Shown one piece after another: positions 16,767-25,153 of a stretch of 51,135 bases of DNA (the stretch's first letter is position 1; every line of letters starts with the position of its first letter). The translations under genes were made by a program, and so were the position numbers. The stretch spans positions 1 to 51,135 of the forward strand of contig JBDRVV010000019.1 in NCBI GenBank assembly GCA_039802005.1, read 5' to 3'. Below the pieces are notes generated by a model, which made no database searches, had not been told where the DNA came from, and saw nothing but the letters and a program-made list of their open reading frames with translations. This stretch comes from a candidate division WOR-3 bacterium (GTDB taxonomy: Bacteria > Hydrothermota > Tepidihabitantia > SM23-42 > JAOAFX01).

Positions 16767-17914
16767 AAATAAAAGTTAAGCCTGAAGATTTTGTTGTAGA
16801 AGAAATTATTGATTTACCGATTTCAAATTCTGGACCCTACACACTGTTGAAACTAAAAAAGAGTTTCTGGAATACACTTGATGTTATTGATTTTGTTGCG
16901 CGTAAGTTTTCAATAGCAAAAGAAAAATTTTCAAGAGCCGGGTTAAAAGACAGATATTCATTATCAACCCAATATTTAACATTTCGTGGTGAGTTTAAAA
17001 AAATTGTAAAAGAAAAGAATTTTATATTGACACCGATTGGATGGGTATCAAAGCCGATACTCCCGGGAGATTTAAAGGGAAATAGATTTTCAATAACCCT
17101 GCGTGACCTGAGTGAGAATGAAATAGAAAAAGTCTATAAAAATTATTCCGAAATTTGTAACTTTGGTCTTCCCAATTATTTTGATGAGCAGAGATTTGGT
17201 TCGGCACGTCATCGTAAAGGATTTTTTGCAAAGCTTCTAATGCTGGGTCATTATCAGGGTGCAATGAAATTGCTACTTTGTTATCCTTATAAAGAGGACG
17301 GCAGAAAGGTGAAAATTTTCAAAAAATATTGTGCGGAACACTGGGGTGATTGGACTGGTTCTTTAAGTTATTCGCCCTTTGAATTCAAAAAAATCATACT
17401 TTTCCTAAAAGATAATCCTAAGGATTTTAAGGGTGCAATTAAAAGAATAGATAAAGATATGCTAAATCTTTACCTCCTGGCATATCAGTCATATCTCTTT
17501 AATGAGATATTGTATCGGCTAATAAAAAAATTTGGAAGAGAGACGATAGAGGTCCCTTATTCTGTGGGCAGTTATCTATTTTATCACAAATTGTTAGATA
17601 AAGAAGAAATTTTTGATTTAAAAATTCCAATGATAAACGAAAAGATAGAATTAAAAGGCAAAATTGGTAACATAATAACAGAGGTTTTAGATCAAGAAGG
17701 GATTGGATTAAAAGATTTTAAATTGAATAAAATGCGATTTCGCGGGGTGAGATTCAAAAGTTTCCTAAGACCGGCGATAATTTTCCCAAAGGATTTTTCT
17801 ATTGGTGAGGCAGAACAGGACGAGATATATAACAACAAAAAGAAGATGCTTATTAAATTTATTTTGCCGCCGGGTTCGTATGCAACCATTTTGGTTAAAC
17901 GCCTGTTTATATAA
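16763..17914 (+). CDS. truD: tRNA pseudouridine(13) synthase TruD
   Basis: 383 residues. The N-terminal VKPEDFVVEEI and the catalytic motif SRAGLKDRYSLSTQY (Asp63 in the GxKD motif) are diagnostic, as is LPNYFDEQRFGSARH. TruD converts uridine 13 of some tRNAs, notably tRNA-Glu, to pseudouridine. The start is GTG 16763, overlapping the TGA of the radical SAM gene as GTGA. The gene ends the rightward run that began at rpsO. Length and motif order are normal for the family. Confidence 0.95.
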   Translation: MKIKVKPEDFVVEEIIDLPISNSGPYTLLKLKKSFWNTLDVIDFVARKFSIAKEKFSRAGLKDRYSLSTQYLTFRGEFKKIVKEKNFILTPIGWVSKPILPGDLKGNRFSITLRDLSENEIEKVYKNYSEICNFGLPNYFDEQRFGSARHRKGFFAKLLMLGHYQGAMKLLLCYPYKEDGRKVKIFKKYCAEHWGDWTGSLSYSPFEFKKIILFLKDNPKDFKGAIKRIDKDMLNLYLLAYQSYLFNEILYRLIKKFGRETIEVPYSVGSYLFYHKLLDKEEIFDLKIPMINEKIELKGKIGNIITEVLDQEGIGLKDFKLNKMRFRGVRFKSFLRPAIIFPKDFSIGEAEQDEIYNNKKKMLIKFILPPGSYATILVKRLFI

Positions 17915-17919
17915 AACTA

Positions 17920-17947
17920 TTGACTTTCAAAATTTTATTTTTATAAT
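17920..17947 (+). promoter_or_regulatory. Predicted promoter of the carboxypeptidase gene
   Basis: TTGACT (17920-17925), 16-bp spacer, TATAAT (17942-17947). The transcript would carry a leader of about 50 nt ending in AAGGAGG before ATG 18005. Confidence 0.8.
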
Positions 17948-18004
17948 CTATTTTAGATAATGAGTATGATCTTATTTTTGCTTACAAAATTTAAGGAGGC
18001 AAAA

Positions 18005-20251
18005 ATGTTCGCAATATTACCTTTTGTTCTGAATCTCTTAATTGCCCAGGAGATGATTGTCAGGGTTTATGTTCCAACCTGGCAGGAACTCCAGAAGATA
18101 CCCGGCAAGCCACTGGAGATAGCCGCAGGAAGATATGGAGAATGGTATGATCTGGTTGTTGATAGGAACGGGCTTGACCGTGTTATTGCGTCAGGGTTAC
18201 CATATGAAGTTACGATTTACAGCCTTGAACTTGAAAAAGAAAAGGTCAGAGGCAATTATCTGAATTATACACAGATTGTAGATTCATTAAGGCGTTTTGT
18301 CCAGAATTATCCTGCACTCTGTAAGATGGATTCTTTGCCACTGCGAACTTATGAAAATAGATGGATTTACGGAGTGAAGATTTCGGATAATGTTCATCTT
18401 GATGAGTTTGAACCAAATTTTGAGATTGACGGATGTATACATTCAAGGGAGTGGGCAACACCGCAGGCGGTCTTATTCTTTGCTGATTCAATGCTACGTT
18501 CTTATAATGTTGTTCCGGAGATAACCGAGATAATAAATACCACACAAATTTATTGTATTCCAGTACTAAATGTTGATGGCTATGTGTATGACTGGCAATA
18601 TTATCAGGGTGGATGGCGTAAAAACCGAGAACCATTTGGCGGTGCTATCGGCACAGATTGTAATCGGAATTACTCGGGTGCCTGTAACGGGGATGTTGAT
18701 GGCTACTGGGGGGCGGCTGATGAAGGACAGGTTTCACATTATCCTTCAGACCAGACCTTTTGCGGAGCCTATGGTTTCAGTGGAGATGAAGTCCGTGCCC
18801 ATGCAATGTATATCCGTCAGCGCAATATTACAACAGGATTTTCTTTGCATAGTTATGGAGAACAGGTGATGTGGCCCTGGGGGTACAAGGCAGCAGGAAC
18901 ACCTGATGCAGCGCTTTATAACGCAAAAGGTAATTATATGGCAAGTATGATGCAGCGTGTGAATGGCGGTACTTATACACCAGGACAATCTTATAATAAT
19001 CCTTATCCTACCTGTGGAAATACCCGGGACTGGGTTTATGGATATAATCATTATGTAAATGGGCTATCAGCACTATTTTATGGTTCAGAGATTGGAACTG
19101 CATTTTATGAACCCGTAGCAAACCTTGATTTTATTTCAAGACAGGTGTTCAAGGCGGCAAAATACCTTGCCGGATTTGCCGATTCATTAATTCTCGTTGC
19201 TGAAGGTGTTGTGCCGCCACCGCGAATTGTGCCGATAGATACTGTAACACCAAATTTCACGATTGTCTGGCATCCAAAGAATACATATGATAACCATCCG
19301 ACACAATGGGAGCTCGTCCGCCTATCAAATCCAAGTATCAAGACCGATAGCCTTGAATCCGGCACCGGACGCTGGCTTTTACAGGGATACAGAATCTCCA
19401 CAGCTCAATCCCACTCACCAACACGAAGCCTATGGTCTGGTGATTCAGCAAATATGAATTATGCGGCAACCACAATTCATCCTTATCTTGTTCAACCCGG
19501 AGATTCTTTCACTTTCTGGTGTCGCTATACTTTGGAGAATAACTATGATGTTACGGTTGTTGAGGTATCTGAAAATACAAAAGAATGGTTTAGTCTTGAT
19601 ACAACCAGATTCACCGGTTCGCAAACTTCGTGGATACGCAAGGCATATTCCCTTGCTAATTGGGTTGGTAAATCGGTTTATTTTAGATTCAGAACGATGT
19701 ATGATGGTTCGGCTCAATCGGGCGGATTCTATGTTGACGATATCAGTCCGGTCTGTTTTTTCAATAATATAAATGTCATTTCCAATAGCATAACAGATAC
19801 TACATATACATTTTCTAATCATCCACTTGGTGAATACTACTATTATGTCCGCGGCTATAATACCACCTGGGGATGGGGTGATTATTCCTGCTTGGAAAAA
19901 TTATTTGTAAGCAATGTTGGGGTCGGTGATAAAACCAAATATGATAAAACAGGTGAGATTTCACTTACTTTACAACCAAATCCATTTAAAAATCAGTGTG
20001 TGATTAAATTCCAGTTCCCAAACAATTCCGCATTCCGCGAAACGCAGTCCGAAATTTCGTTAATAGTTTATGATGTTTCAGGTCGGGTTGTTAAATCATT
20101 CAATCTTGAATCCGGTATCCTGAATCAAGTATCCAGTATTGTCTGGGATGGTAAAGACAATGCAGGTAAGAAAATTCCTGCGGGCATTTATTTTATCCAT
20201 CTTAATACTGGTGATTTGAGTAAAATTGAAAAGGCGATACTTTTGAAATAG
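18005..20251 (+). CDS. Secreted M14 zinc carboxypeptidase with C-terminal sorting-type domain
   Basis: 748 residues from ATG 18005, chosen because AAGGAGG ends 5 nt upstream and a signal peptide follows (MFAILPFVLNLLIAQ). An ATG at 17960 lies too close to the promoter. The peptidase domain (about 80-400) has the zinc ligands in HSREWAT (H146, E149), the third ligand region SLHSYGEQVMWPWG, and NPYPTCGNTRDWVYG. It removes C-terminal residues from peptides. A middle beta-rich domain (about 430-600) may bind substrate. The C-terminus (VYDVSGRVVKSF and WDGKDNAGKKIPAGIYFI) is a FlgD-Ig/type-A sorting-like domain, implying export and surface attachment. It probably feeds amino acid fermentation. Confidence 0.9.
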   Translation: MFAILPFVLNLLIAQEMIVRVYVPTWQELQKIPGKPLEIAAGRYGEWYDLVVDRNGLDRVIASGLPYEVTIYSLELEKEKVRGNYLNYTQIVDSLRRFVQNYPALCKMDSLPLRTYENRWIYGVKISDNVHLDEFEPNFEIDGCIHSREWATPQAVLFFADSMLRSYNVVPEITEIINTTQIYCIPVLNVDGYVYDWQYYQGGWRKNREPFGGAIGTDCNRNYSGACNGDVDGYWGAADEGQVSHYPSDQTFCGAYGFSGDEVRAHAMYIRQRNITTGFSLHSYGEQVMWPWGYKAAGTPDAALYNAKGNYMASMMQRVNGGTYTPGQSYNNPYPTCGNTRDWVYGYNHYVNGLSALFYGSEIGTAFYEPVANLDFISRQVFKAAKYLAGFADSLILVAEGVVPPPRIVPIDTVTPNFTIVWHPKNTYDNHPTQWELVRLSNPSIKTDSLESGTGRWLLQGYRISTAQSHSPTRSLWSGDSANMNYAATTIHPYLVQPGDSFTFWCRYTLENNYDVTVVEVSENTKEWFSLDTTRFTGSQTSWIRKAYSLANWVGKSVYFRFRTMYDGSAQSGGFYVDDISPVCFFNNINVISNSITDTTYTFSNHPLGEYYYYVRGYNTTWGWGDYSCLEKLFVSNVGVGDKTKYDKTGEISLTLQPNPFKNQCVIKFQFPNNSAFRETQSEISLIVYDVSGRVVKSFNLESGILNQVSSIVWDGKDNAGKKIPAGIYFIHLNTGDLSKIEKAILLK

Positions 20252-20258
20252 AAATTCC

Positions 20259-20286
20259 TTGACTTTGCCCAAAAATTTGATATATT
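20259..20286 (+). promoter_or_regulatory. Predicted promoter of the DNRLRE-like lipoprotein gene
   Basis: TTGACT (20259-20264), 16-bp spacer, TATATT (20281-20286). ATG 20295 lies 8 nt beyond the -10 box, so the mRNA would have almost no leader. Confidence 0.7.
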
Positions 20287-20294
20287 TATCTATA

Positions 20295-21365
20295 ATGAGA
20301 AGGTGGATTCTATTTAGTTTTATTTTGACACTTGCCTGCAATAAACTACCTTTGGGTGAAGAAGAACTCAATGAACGCGGAGATTTTGATGCCATTACTA
20401 TAAACCTGCCATTATATGTTTCATTTACCGAGTCGAAGGCAATGCCACTTGGCACCTCGCAAAATCTCATCATTGGAAAAAATAGTAAATATCAGTCGCG
20501 GGTCATTTTAAAGTTTAATTTTTCTGATACAACATATCAGGGGCTTGACCAGATAAAGTTGATACTATTTAAAAACAAAAGTTTCAATAATGATACATTG
20601 AGATTTACTGTTCATATTTTGACCAATGAATTTTCTGAAACTGAGGCAACATGGTATAAAAAGGATAATACAGATTTGTGGTCAAATCCGGGAGGTGATT
20701 TTGAGTTTGATTCTTTGAGATGGGGTGAGATAAAAGGTGATTCTTGCGTGGTTTTTTTCAATTATATAGATTTGGGTAAAATGAGGAATGGTAAGGGAAT
20801 TATTCTAATTCCCGAGGATACCGGCTTTTGCGCTTTCTATGCAAGAGAATCAGGAAAACCAACCCGTTTCCAACTCGTGAAGAATGGGGTAATTACCTCA
20901 TTGCCACTCCAGGCAGATTGCCATATAATAAAAATAGATACATTACCAAATTACTGGGAAAACTGGCTTGGTAGTGGGGTTTCATTTCGGAATTATGTAA
21001 AATTCACCTATGATACATTATTAAACGAAACAAAGGCTGTTTATGGGGAATTGACATTCAGGGCAATGAGTCATTATGGGTTGTGCGATTCTATTGAGAT
21101 AGGTGTAAAATATCTTAGAAAGCCATTTACTGGATTTGATACCGAACTCAGTCCCCAGATTGCCTTAAAAAAATTTGCTTTGAGTGATACACTCTTTGCC
21201 CTTGATATTGTTCAGTATGTCCAGCGGATTATTGAACATCCGGATTCAAATTTTGGAATTTTTATCTATCTATCTCCTGAAAATTATGATATTGCTAATA
21301 TTGAATTGATGACTGGTTCTCATCAGTTAAAAGTTGGATATATCAAACCGCCTGAGGAGAGATGA
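20295..21365 (+). CDS. Lipoprotein with DNRLRE-like domain
   Basis: 356 residues from ATG 20295. A TTG at 20259 is inside the promoter and would spoil the signal. The start MRRWILFSFILTLAC is a lipoprotein signal with Cys at residue 15. The body has VILKFNFSDTTYQGLDQIKLIL and TEATWYKKDNTDLWSNPGGDF, resembling the DNRLRE beta-sandwich repeats of extracellular proteins, and a second similar unit near residues 240-350. The role is unknown; a surface or outer-membrane-linked structural part is plausible. It overlaps the next gene by 4 nt (ATGA), so the two products may act together. Confidence 0.65.
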   Translation: MRRWILFSFILTLACNKLPLGEEELNERGDFDAITINLPLYVSFTESKAMPLGTSQNLIIGKNSKYQSRVILKFNFSDTTYQGLDQIKLILFKNKSFNNDTLRFTVHILTNEFSETEATWYKKDNTDLWSNPGGDFEFDSLRWGEIKGDSCVVFFNYIDLGKMRNGKGIILIPEDTGFCAFYARESGKPTRFQLVKNGVITSLPLQADCHIIKIDTLPNYWENWLGSGVSFRNYVKFTYDTLLNETKAVYGELTFRAMSHYGLCDSIEIGVKYLRKPFTGFDTELSPQIALKKFALSDTLFALDIVQYVQRIIEHPDSNFGIFIYLSPENYDIANIELMTGSHQLKVGYIKPPEER

Positions 21366-22288
21366 ATATAGTTCTGCTTTCAATATTTACTGCATCAGTT
21401 TTCTCTATAGAAGGACTTGGTCAGGAGCAGGGAATTTTTAGAACTCCTTTTTATGGGGATTTAAACATTGCGCAGATTGAATTTTCACTAAGACCTGAAT
21501 TTAATATGCTTAATAAAGGAAGCGATTTCCGTGGAATTTTCTGGACCAATCCATTTTCTCTTAATATGAAGATCCCTGTTTATAAAGGTCTGGTTTTCTG
21601 TTTTGGAAGCAAAGAGAGGTATAATCAGTCATTTGATATTTATAGTAAGGTAGATAAACTTGATATGTATGTGCAGGGCAGGGGCGGGATTGAAGAAATA
21701 TATCTTCAATTAAATCACAGGGTTAATTTTGCTGAGATTTTTTTCAGCGGGTCTTATTTATACGGGAGTTCAAGGGAAATATGGAATTACACTATCGGTA
21801 GTTATTCTATTTCTGATACTTTTTCATACCGGAACAATGGCAGGGTATTCAGTGCTGGATTGAAATTATTTATACTCTCCTGCTATTACGAAGGATTAGG
21901 GAGATTGAGTATGGAAAAATCACAAAATGATACGACCTATAATCTGCCCCAGGTTTTGGGTCTTGGTATTGAACATACATTAAAAGACTGGAATGGAGCA
22001 TTACTGTTTGAATATTTGTTCGGAGAAGGGATTAATACGGTTTATCGCTTCAAGATAATCGGCGGGAAAGATAATTTAGTTCTCTCATATTCATATAACC
22101 CCTGGTATTTAAGCGGTATCAAGGAGCATTCAGTTGGATTGATATATAAATTCGGATTTAAGAACTTTGGGAAGATATCAATCAAACCCGATATAAGTAT
22201 TAGAATAAAAGGTGAGTTAAGGGAATTCGTATTTATCCCTGAATTCAGGCTTACGCTGGAAGAGGTATTTGCAAGAAGAAAAAAGTGA
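21362..22288 (+). CDS. Predicted outer-membrane beta-barrel protein
   Basis: 308 residues. A short signal peptide (MNIVLLSIFTASVFS) is followed by alternating hydrophobic and polar strands rich in Tyr, Phe and Gly, such as IYLQLNHRVNFAEIFFSGSYLYG and KDNLVLSYSYNPWYLSG, as in outer-membrane barrels. I do not recognise a named family. It is translationally coupled to the upstream lipoprotein and 24 nt before the sigma-54 activator, so the three may form one operon. Confidence 0.6.
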   Translation: MNIVLLSIFTASVFSIEGLGQEQGIFRTPFYGDLNIAQIEFSLRPEFNMLNKGSDFRGIFWTNPFSLNMKIPVYKGLVFCFGSKERYNQSFDIYSKVDKLDMYVQGRGGIEEIYLQLNHRVNFAEIFFSGSYLYGSSREIWNYTIGSYSISDTFSYRNNGRVFSAGLKLFILSCYYEGLGRLSMEKSQNDTTYNLPQVLGLGIEHTLKDWNGALLFEYLFGEGINTVYRFKIIGGKDNLVLSYSYNPWYLSGIKEHSVGLIYKFGFKNFGKISIKPDISIRIKGELREFVFIPEFRLTLEEVFARRKK

Positions 22289-22312
22289 TTTGTTTAAATT
22301 GACTACGATTCT

Positions 22313-23584
22313 ATGAAACCTAAGATTTTATTACTTGATGATGAGGAAAGCCTTTTAAAATGGCTTTCTTTTGCACTGCAGGAAAATGGTTATGATGTAT
22401 ATGCAACTAACGAACCCAGGAATGCACTTAATCAATTAAAATTAGAGAAATTTGATTGTGTAATAAGTGATATAAGAATGCCGGGAATGGATGGATTCCA
22501 GTTTTTAAAAAATGTTAGGTCTATTTATCCTCACCTGCCGGTAATCTTCATCACTGCCTATGGTTCAATGGAATCAGTCATAAATGCGATGAGGGATAAA
22601 GCAAGTGATTATATCTTGAAGCCATTTGGTATTGACGAAATACTTAATCGTATAAGGGCAAATATAAGAAGAGAAAAAGAAAGACCCGTTGAGATAATTG
22701 GTGAAAGCAAGGTGATTAAAAATATTTTAAGTATGGTAGATAAGATTGCCCAGACCGATACCACTGTATTGATACTCGGCGAGTCAGGGACTGGTAAGGA
22801 ATTGATTGCGCGAGAAATCCACCGTAGGTCAAAAAGGGCAAGTTATAATTTCGTTACTATATCCTGTGCTGCATTACCGGAAACTCTTCTTGAAAGCGAA
22901 CTTTTTGGGTATAAAAAGGGTGCCTTCACCGGTGCTACAACCGATAAAGATGGACTTTTTCTTGTCGCCAATAAAGGCAGCTTTTTTCTTGATGAAATTG
23001 GGGATGCACCGGGCTCAATCCAGATGAAGATTTTGAGACTCCTTGAGGAAAGGGAAATTGTGCCGCTTGGTTCAACAAAAGCCATAAAAGTTGATGTCCG
23101 TCTTATTGCGGCAACGAATAAAGACCTGTATGAAGAAGTGAGACAGAAGAGATTTCGTGAAGACCTTTATTATCGTTTGAATGTCATACCCATAATTTTG
23201 CCACCGCTGCGCCAGAGAAAAGAAGATATACCCTTACTTGCCGAATATTTTTTGAAGTCCATCTGTGAGAGGGAAAACCTTGGGGAAAAGAGATTGATGA
23301 AATCAACGATTGAGGTGCTTAAAAATTATTCCTGGCCCGGAAATGTGCGTGAATTAAAACATATTATTGAAAGGGCAGCAGTCCTTGCTGATACCTATTA
23401 TATCAAACCCGAGCATATCAATGTGAAGTTTGGGAATATTGAGACATTGAAGGAACTTGAAGATAATGAGATTAAAAAGGCATTGAATGAATGTAATGGA
23501 AACATAACTGAGGCGGCAAAAAAACTTGGTATAAGCAGGGCGACCTTATATCGGCGAATAAAGGGAAAGAAGGTAAGAAGATAA
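22313..23584 (+). CDS. Sigma-54-dependent response regulator (NtrC/PilR type)
   Basis: 423 residues in three parts. The receiver domain has acidic residues D9-D10 and phosphorylation site D53 in ISDIRMPGMDG. The AAA+ domain has Walker A GESGTGKE near residue 156, the sigma-54 contact motif GAFTGA near 203, and FFLDEIGDAP. A Fis-type helix-turn-helix (NITEAAKKLGISRATLYRRI) ends the protein. When phosphorylated, such proteins open sigma-54 promoters. The next downstream promoter is a near-perfect sigma-54 site in front of a type IV pilin, so a PilR-like role is the best inference. No partner histidine kinase is in view. Confidence 0.93.
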   Translation: MKPKILLLDDEESLLKWLSFALQENGYDVYATNEPRNALNQLKLEKFDCVISDIRMPGMDGFQFLKNVRSIYPHLPVIFITAYGSMESVINAMRDKASDYILKPFGIDEILNRIRANIRREKERPVEIIGESKVIKNILSMVDKIAQTDTTVLILGESGTGKELIAREIHRRSKRASYNFVTISCAALPETLLESELFGYKKGAFTGATTDKDGLFLVANKGSFFLDEIGDAPGSIQMKILRLLEEREIVPLGSTKAIKVDVRLIAATNKDLYEEVRQKRFREDLYYRLNVIPIILPPLRQRKEDIPLLAEYFLKSICERENLGEKRLMKSTIEVLKNYSWPGNVRELKHIIERAAVLADTYYIKPEHINVKFGNIETLKELEDNEIKKALNECNGNITEAAKKLGISRATLYRRIKGKKVRR

Positions 23585-23613
23585 AAAGTGAGAAGGTACC
23601 AAACGAGACTTAA

Positions 23614-23651
23614 GTGTCGCAAAATGAGACAGAAGATATAAAATGAGACAG
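23614..23651. promoter_or_regulatory. Candidate upstream activator sites for the sigma-54 promoter
   Basis: Two exact copies of AAAATGAGACAG (23621-23632 and 23640-23651) lie 19 bp apart. Together with GTGTC at 23614-23618 they give three (C/G)TGTC elements on the two strands, the type of site reported for PilR in Pseudomonas. They lie about 50-90 bp upstream of the -24/-12 promoter, a suitable enhancer distance. Confidence 0.5.
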
Positions 23652-23701
23652 TAAACAGTTAAAAAACCATTGAAATTTCGGGGGTTTTTTTATAACTTGC
23701 A

Positions 23702-23715
23702 GGCACGATTTTTGC
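23702..23715 (+). promoter_or_regulatory. Sigma-54 (-24/-12) promoter upstream of the pilin
   Basis: GGCACG-ATTT-TTGCA: GG at 23702-23703 and GC at 23714-23715 are separated by exactly 10 bp, a near-perfect match to the sigma-54 consensus. Transcription should start near 23727. Confidence 0.88.
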
Positions 23716-23726
23716 ATATATTATTA

Positions 23727-24149
23727 ATAGAGTCAGTAAAACGGGATCGGGACTTCAGTCCCGTAAATCCGTGGTCTTTGACATAACCTATTGACAATCC
23801 TGAGAATGTGAATATAATATAAAGTAGGATTGTCAATAAAATGTAATAAAAAACGGGCTTTCTGGTAGTGCAAACTAAACGAATGATACCGATTGAAATT
23901 ATAGTGTTTTTCTGAAAGCTTGATACCCTGAACCGTGCCCTAAAGCCCGTATAAAAAGTTAAAGGTTATAAGTGAAAGGTTTTTAACCTAAACTATAACC
24001 TGAAACAAATACAGGGTTGCAAAAGCAACCATTCTACTTCTGGGGCACTATACTGGTTAAGTGGTTAAATAACCATTAACCAACTTTGTAACTCCAATCA
24101 AAATCCGCATAATATGGCGGGTTTTGTAAAGAAAACAAGGAGGTACACA
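23727..24149 (+). ncRNA. Long structured 5' leader of the pilin mRNA
   Basis: About 420 nt lie between the predicted sigma-54 start and the pilin ATG with no ORF. Inverted repeats in order are: 23748-23753/23758-23763; a perfect 13-bp pair 23789-23801/23826-23838; a 9-bp pair 23853-23861/23942-23950; a nested 23963-23970/23994-24001 with 23977-23981/23985-23989; 24015-20/24025-30; and nested 24054-60/24076-82 with 24063-67/24070-74. The 5' arm of the third stem (23856-23862) can pair instead with 23914-23920, so two folds exclude each other. It matches no riboswitch class that I recognise. Confidence 0.55.
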
Positions 24150-24656
24150 ATGAAGAAGGGTTTTACCCTCATTGAATTGATGGTCGTGGTCGTGATCATC
24201 GGTATTCTGGCCGCAATTGCTATTCCGAACTTTATGGCAATGCAGCAGAGAGCAAAAGAATCATCCTTGAAGAATAATATGCATACCCTGCAGACTTCAG
24301 TGGAAGATTTGAATACACGCGGCGCTGATGCATATCCAGTGAACTTAAATACTACAGTTGCCCAAATAAATACTGCGTATCCTTCAACGGGTCCAGATGC
24401 TAATATGTGCGTAGCGGAAAATCTAATTTCGCCATTTGGTACTAATGCAATACTCCCTGATAATGTAAGAAATCCATTTTATCCATCAAATAATGCAGTT
24501 CAAGATGGAATACCTACATACAGCCAGGGTAATATAGGTATATCATTTTATGCAGACACTTTACCCGTAGCTAATGCAGCTCCTTCTTATCGTATTTATG
24601 GCGTCGGAGCCAAAGGAGTACTGCCTCTGACACTTACCCCTGGTGTTGCGAAATAA
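24150..24656 (+). CDS. Type IV pilin-like major prepilin
   Basis: 168 residues from ATG 24150, preceded by AAGGAGG; an upstream ATG at 24114 in the same frame lacks a site. The prepilin peptidase site is MKKG|FTLIE with cleavage after Gly4, giving a mature N-terminal Phe and the conserved Glu5, then the hydrophobic helix LMVVVVIIGILAAIAIPNF. The globular part has a single N-x-T sequon (N67-T68-T69). Only one cysteine is present, so there is no terminal disulfide loop. It is probably the major pilin of a type IV pilus or related fibre, driven by the sigma-54 promoter. A T2SS major pseudopilin is the alternative. Confidence 0.9.
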   Translation: MKKGFTLIELMVVVVIIGILAAIAIPNFMAMQQRAKESSLKNNMHTLQTSVEDLNTRGADAYPVNLNTTVAQINTAYPSTGPDANMCVAENLISPFGTNAILPDNVRNPFYPSNNAVQDGIPTYSQGNIGISFYADTLPVANAAPSYRIYGVGAKGVLPLTLTPGVAK

Positions 24657-24671
24657 TAATTTCGCAAATTT

Positions 24672-24714
24672 AGACGGCTGGCAAAAATTATTGAAATGCC
24701 AGCCGTCTTTTTTA
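24672..24714 (+). terminator. Intrinsic terminator after the pilin gene
   Basis: AGACGGCTGGCA (24672-24683) pairs perfectly with TGCCAGCCGTCT (24697-24708), followed by a T run. It would limit transcription from the pilin promoter into the downstream genes. Confidence 0.92.
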
Positions 24715-24727
24715 TAAAATAGCACAA

Positions 24728-25153
24728 ATGTTTAGTCCGCAAAATAAAAAGAGATTTCTATTTTTGATATTGACATATCTTATAATAGAAGTTGTGTGTA
24801 GTAAGAATGAAAAAACAGAAAGCACTTCTTTTGTAGCCCCACCCGAAAGCACAATTTATAAATACTGGTCATTTCTTGATAAACGAGATTACAAAAATGC
24901 GCTGAAATATTTTACATTCCATAGGGATGAGTTTTATGATTCAACATTGATCTATCCAATACCAGATAGAATAGATTCAATTAAAGTTGATACGATTATA
25001 TCAGTCAAATTTATTAATAAAAAAACCTGTGAAATTTATTATCGAATAAAATTTTATTCCTATAAAGACAATTGTTTTAAATATTTTATTACTGGAGATA
25101 AGCTTGTTTTGACGAAAAGCGGATGGTTGATTGATGAGGTCCTTATTCAATAA
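24728..25153 (+). CDS. Small predicted lipoprotein, NTF2-like appearance
   Basis: 141 residues. The N-terminus has a charged start, a hydrophobic stretch and VVCSK, a possible lipobox with Cys near residue 24. The body starts YKYWSFLDKRDYKNALKYFTFH and continues with beta strands (IYYRIKFYSYKDNCFKYFI, KSGWLIDEVLI), a pattern like NTF2-like or SnoaL-type domains. No function is recognised. Its end overlaps the start of the oligosaccharyltransferase gene by 20 nt, so the two are coupled. A weak TAAAAT lies at 24715-24720, but the -35 spacing (18 bp) does not fit the rest of the window. Confidence 0.6.
   Translation: MFSPQNKKRFLFLILTYLIIEVVCSKNEKTESTSFVAPPESTIYKYWSFLDKRDYKNALKYFTFHRDEFYDSTLIYPIPDRIDSIKVDTIISVKFINKKTCEIYYRIKFYSYKDNCFKYFITGDKLVLTKSGWLIDEVLIQ

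Noticed and set aside
22299-22326. TTGACT-N16-TAAGAT as a promoter of the sigma-54 activator
   Set aside because: It would start transcription about 20 nt inside the coding region, and the gene is only 24 nt behind its operon neighbour.
23853-23950. The pilin leader as a known cyclic-di-GMP (GEMM) riboswitch
   Set aside because: I could not place the conserved GEMM core or its tetraloop-receptor elements in this sequence.
24691-24720. TTGAAA and TAAAAT as a promoter for the gene at 24728
   Set aside because: The 18-bp spacer breaks the pattern of the window and the site is embedded in the pilin terminator.
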